Shown in pieces: positions 61,066-62,859 of a stretch of 62,859 nucleotides of DNA. Both the position numbers and the translations under genes were made by a program. The stretch's first letter is position 1. The number at the start of each line of letters is the position of its first letter. Source of the stretch: Gallionella sp. UBA4121 (GTDB lineage: Bacteria; Pseudomonadota; Gammaproteobacteria; Burkholderiales; Gallionellaceae); the NCBI GenBank assembly GCA_002381565.1, contig DFWZ01000062.1, positions 26,210-89,068 on the forward strand, given 5' to 3'. The notes under the pieces are model-generated. The model searched no databases, had not been told where the DNA came from, and was given only the letters and a program-made list of their open reading frames with translations.

Positions 61066-62643
61066 TTACGAATTGCGCCTTTTCCCCAGCCACAAAGAAC
61101 CGGCCAGCATCAGTGCAATCAGCAGCAACACCGCCGCATTGCCCCAGCGCACATAGGGCGTGGTGCCGGCATAGCCCTGCGCCATGCCCTGCAGCACCGC
61201 CTGCTGGTGCTGCGGCAACCGTTGCAACACGCGTCCATCAACCCCGATGATGGACGTCACGCCGGTGTTGGTGGCGCGCAGCAGCATGCGGCCCGTTTCC
61301 AGCGCGCGCAGTTGCGACATCTGGTTGTGCTGTGCGGCCGCATTGGAATCTCCGTACCAGGCATCATTGGTCATGTTCACCAGCAGCGTGGCCTCCGGCA
61401 GGGCCGTGATGACTTCCTCGCCGAACACATCTTCATAGCAGATATCCACCGCCACACGTTGCCCGGCAACAGCGAGTGGCGCTTGCCTTAAATCGCCGCG
61501 AGCCAGATCCCCCATCGGGATGTGCAGCACTTCGTTGATCAGCCAGCCGAACACCGGCCGCAGCGGGATAAACTCGCCGAATATCACCAGATGGTGCTTG
61601 CGGTAATGCTGGTCTTCCGCAAACCTGTTCTCTGATGCCCCCAGAGGGAACACGCTGTTGTAATAGCCGCCCCCGTCCCGTTCGAATGCGCCGATCAGCA
61701 CATCGCCGCCGTTCTGTCTGGCATTGTCGCGCAACTGCTCAATCAGGCTTTGCGGCACTTCGTCCTGCATCATCGGCAACGCGGTTTCCGGCATCACGGT
61801 AAGTTTTGCCGGATTTTGCATGGCCAGACGGCGATAGGTGTCCAGCGTGTCATCCAGCGACTCTTCCTTGAACTTGGTGTCCTGCCCGATATTGCCCTGC
61901 AGCAGTGACACCGTAAAGGGTGAACCTTGCGAATGCGTCCAGGCAACACTGCGCAGCAGCAAACCTGCCAGCCAGAATACGACGAACGCCGCGAGGGCGA
62001 GCTGCCCCCGTTGATTCCAGCGCTCACGCCACAATATTGCCAGAAGACCGGCGCACACCGCAGCGACCAGCGACACGCCATACACGCCAAGCAGCGGCGC
62101 GTAACCTGCCAGCGGGCTGCCACTGTGGGCATAGCCCAGCGTCAGCCACGGAAAACCTGTGAATATCATGCCCCGCAGCCATTCGATCAGTACCCATGCT
62201 GCCGGCATCACCAGCACGACAGACGTATAACCGGGTTTCCTCGCTTCGCTCTCCCCCTTTCCAACTTCCCCCTGCAAGTCAGGGGAAGAGCTGGCGAATC
62301 GCTGCGCGAATTTCACATTAATCTGCGCCTGAATATAGCCCGCCAGTGCGGTGAACAGTGCTAAAAACGCCGCAAACAACAGCGTCGCGGGGCCTGCCAG
62401 CCACATCGGCATCTCACCGAAATCATGCAGTGCGACATAAATCCAGTTGATCCCGGCACTGAACAGCCCCAGACCAAAAGCGAATCCCAGTAAAGCTGCA
62501 GCGCGCGGCGTGCCGGCGCTGCCCCACAGGACAAACAATACCGCGAGCGCCAGTACCGGAATCGGAAACATGCCGAACGGCGCAAAACCAAACACACAGA
62601 GCGCTCCTGCCGATAAGGCCAACCCGTAATTCATTAATTTCAT
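61066..62643 (-). CDS. lnt: apolipoprotein N-acyltransferase with repeat-derived insertion
   Basis: 525 residues: about seven membrane helices and a periplasmic nitrilase domain with Glu in VMPETALPMM, Lys in HYRKHHLVIFGEF and Cys in VDICYEDVFGEE. It adds the third acyl chain to lipoproteins. Residues ~110-139 (SSSPDLQGEVGKGESEARKP) do not occur in relatives and are encoded by a copy of the repeat seen at 47593-47680. They fall in a loop between membrane helices, where an insertion is tolerable. Confidence 0.95.
   Translation of the reverse strand: MKLMNYGLALSAGALCVFGFAPFGMFPIPVLALAVLFVLWGSAGTPRAAALLGFAFGLGLFSAGINWIYVALHDFGEMPMWLAGPATLLFAAFLALFTALAGYIQAQINVKFAQRFASSSPDLQGEVGKGESEARKPGYTSVVLVMPAAWVLIEWLRGMIFTGFPWLTLGYAHSGSPLAGYAPLLGVYGVSLVAAVCAGLLAILWRERWNQRGQLALAAFVVFWLAGLLLRSVAWTHSQGSPFTVSLLQGNIGQDTKFKEESLDDTLDTYRRLAMQNPAKLTVMPETALPMMQDEVPQSLIEQLRDNARQNGGDVLIGAFERDGGGYYNSVFPLGASENRFAEDQHYRKHHLVIFGEFIPLRPVFGWLINEVLHIPMGDLARGDLRQAPLAVAGQRVAVDICYEDVFGEEVITALPEATLLVNMTNDAWYGDSNAAAQHNQMSQLRALETGRMLLRATNTGVTSIIGVDGRVLQRLPQHQQAVLQGMAQGYAGTTPYVRWGNAAVLLLIALMLAGSLWLGKRRNS
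62227..62316. repeat. composite repeat inside lnt
   Basis: CTCGCTTCGCTCTCCC at 62239, a CTTGCAAGTC-type hairpin, and GCGAATCGCTGCGCGAATTT, which differs from the 47593 copy by one base. Confidence 0.65.
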
Positions 62644-62765
62644 TCAGAGGCCTGTATATTTAACAATCCGGACAGCATAACCGATCCCGCGCCGCCCGTA
62701 CTTGAAGTTTAACGACTAAGTCAGGGTGCGACAATATGCCGCAGGGCGCGCGGACAGCGCTCATA

Positions 62766-62774
62766 TAAAATGCG
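62766..62774 (+). promoter_or_regulatory. probable -10 region of the last gene
   Basis: TAAAATGCG about 31 bases before ATG 62805, with AT-rich TAATATAATAAT downstream. Confidence 0.4.
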
Positions 62775-62804
62775 CCCATAATATAATAATATCAGGGAGC
62801 ATCA

Positions 62805-62859
62805 ATGCGTCACATCAAACCATTTCAGACTAAAACGCTACTCAGCGTAACCCTGACTC
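62805..62859 (+). CDS. start of an exported protein (3' truncated)
   Basis: GGGAG lies six to eight bases before ATG 62805. The first 18 codons read MRHIKPFQTKTLLSVTLT, a basic n-region and the beginning of a hydrophobic core, so a signal peptide. The window ends here; the product cannot be told. Divergent from lnt. Confidence 0.5.
   Translation, partial: MRHIKPFQTKTLLSVTLT

Overview
This window reads as chromosomal DNA of a Gram-negative betaproteobacterium, most likely a member of the Nitrosomonadales/Gallionellales group. The indications are the glyQ-glyS-gmhB-plsC order, betaproteobacterial-type promoters built around TAAAATGCG, coaBC-dut and aroE-mtgA pairs, and an iron/peroxide gene set of the kind seen in microaerophilic relatives. 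No rRNA, tRNA, CRISPR array, prophage or complete insertion sequence was seen. The species assignment is inference from gene content only.

Layout. 1-4.8 kb: a TonB energy-transduction locus (end of one tonB, a small Cys/His protein, a TonB-dependent receptor, exbB, exbD, a second tonB). 5.0-19.7 kb: housekeeping genes (aroE, mtgA, purB, radC, a DUF1615 lipoprotein, coaBC, dut, uspA-like, DUF202, a PEGA lipoprotein, a CBS protein, rppH, proS, a lytic transglycosylase, a TlpA-like thioredoxin, yqhA, a nitroreductase). 19.8-20.0 kb: a 35-residue membrane protein behind a strong ribosome site. 20.4-35.9 kb: a 15 kb MSHA-like type IV pilus locus (ATPases, secretin, inner-membrane proteins, two large pseudopilins, a two-component system, two tandem pilin genes with copied promoters). 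35.9-51.3 kb: cysS, a GIY-YIG gene amid palindromic repeats, DUF4870, glnS, two envelope proteins with a related C-terminal domain, a cyclophilin, lpxH, a PlcP-like phosphoesterase with a glycosyltransferase, a YgjP-like metalloprotease, plsC, gmhB, glyS, glyQ. 51.5-54.5 kb: a DctPQM TRAP transporter. 54.6-61.0 kb: a peroxide/iron area (DUF3501, an encapsulated-ferritin homologue without a neighbouring encapsulin, a GlpC-like Fe-S protein, a rubrerythrin without rubredoxin domain, OxyR, a GIY-YIG gene, a rhodanese, a diheme cytochrome c peroxidase). 61.1-62.6 kb: lnt, then the start of an exported protein running off the end.

How the parts work together. The pilus genes overlap by four bases through most of the locus and have a receiver/Fis-type regulator and histidine kinase inside; the two pilins each carry the same inverted repeat just upstream of a sigma70-like promoter, a plausible target of that regulator. 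The oxyR-side genes lie on one strand and together suggest peroxide reduction plus iron handling.

A second theme is repeats. Several families of short palindromic and tandem repeats fill the intergenic gaps, and copies of the same families also lie in frame inside cysS, the TlpA-like gene, lnt, the mshI-like gene and the lytic transglycosylase signal peptide. Two larger inverted-repeat units (46.7 kb and 52.5 kb) have perfect 26-27 bp arms.
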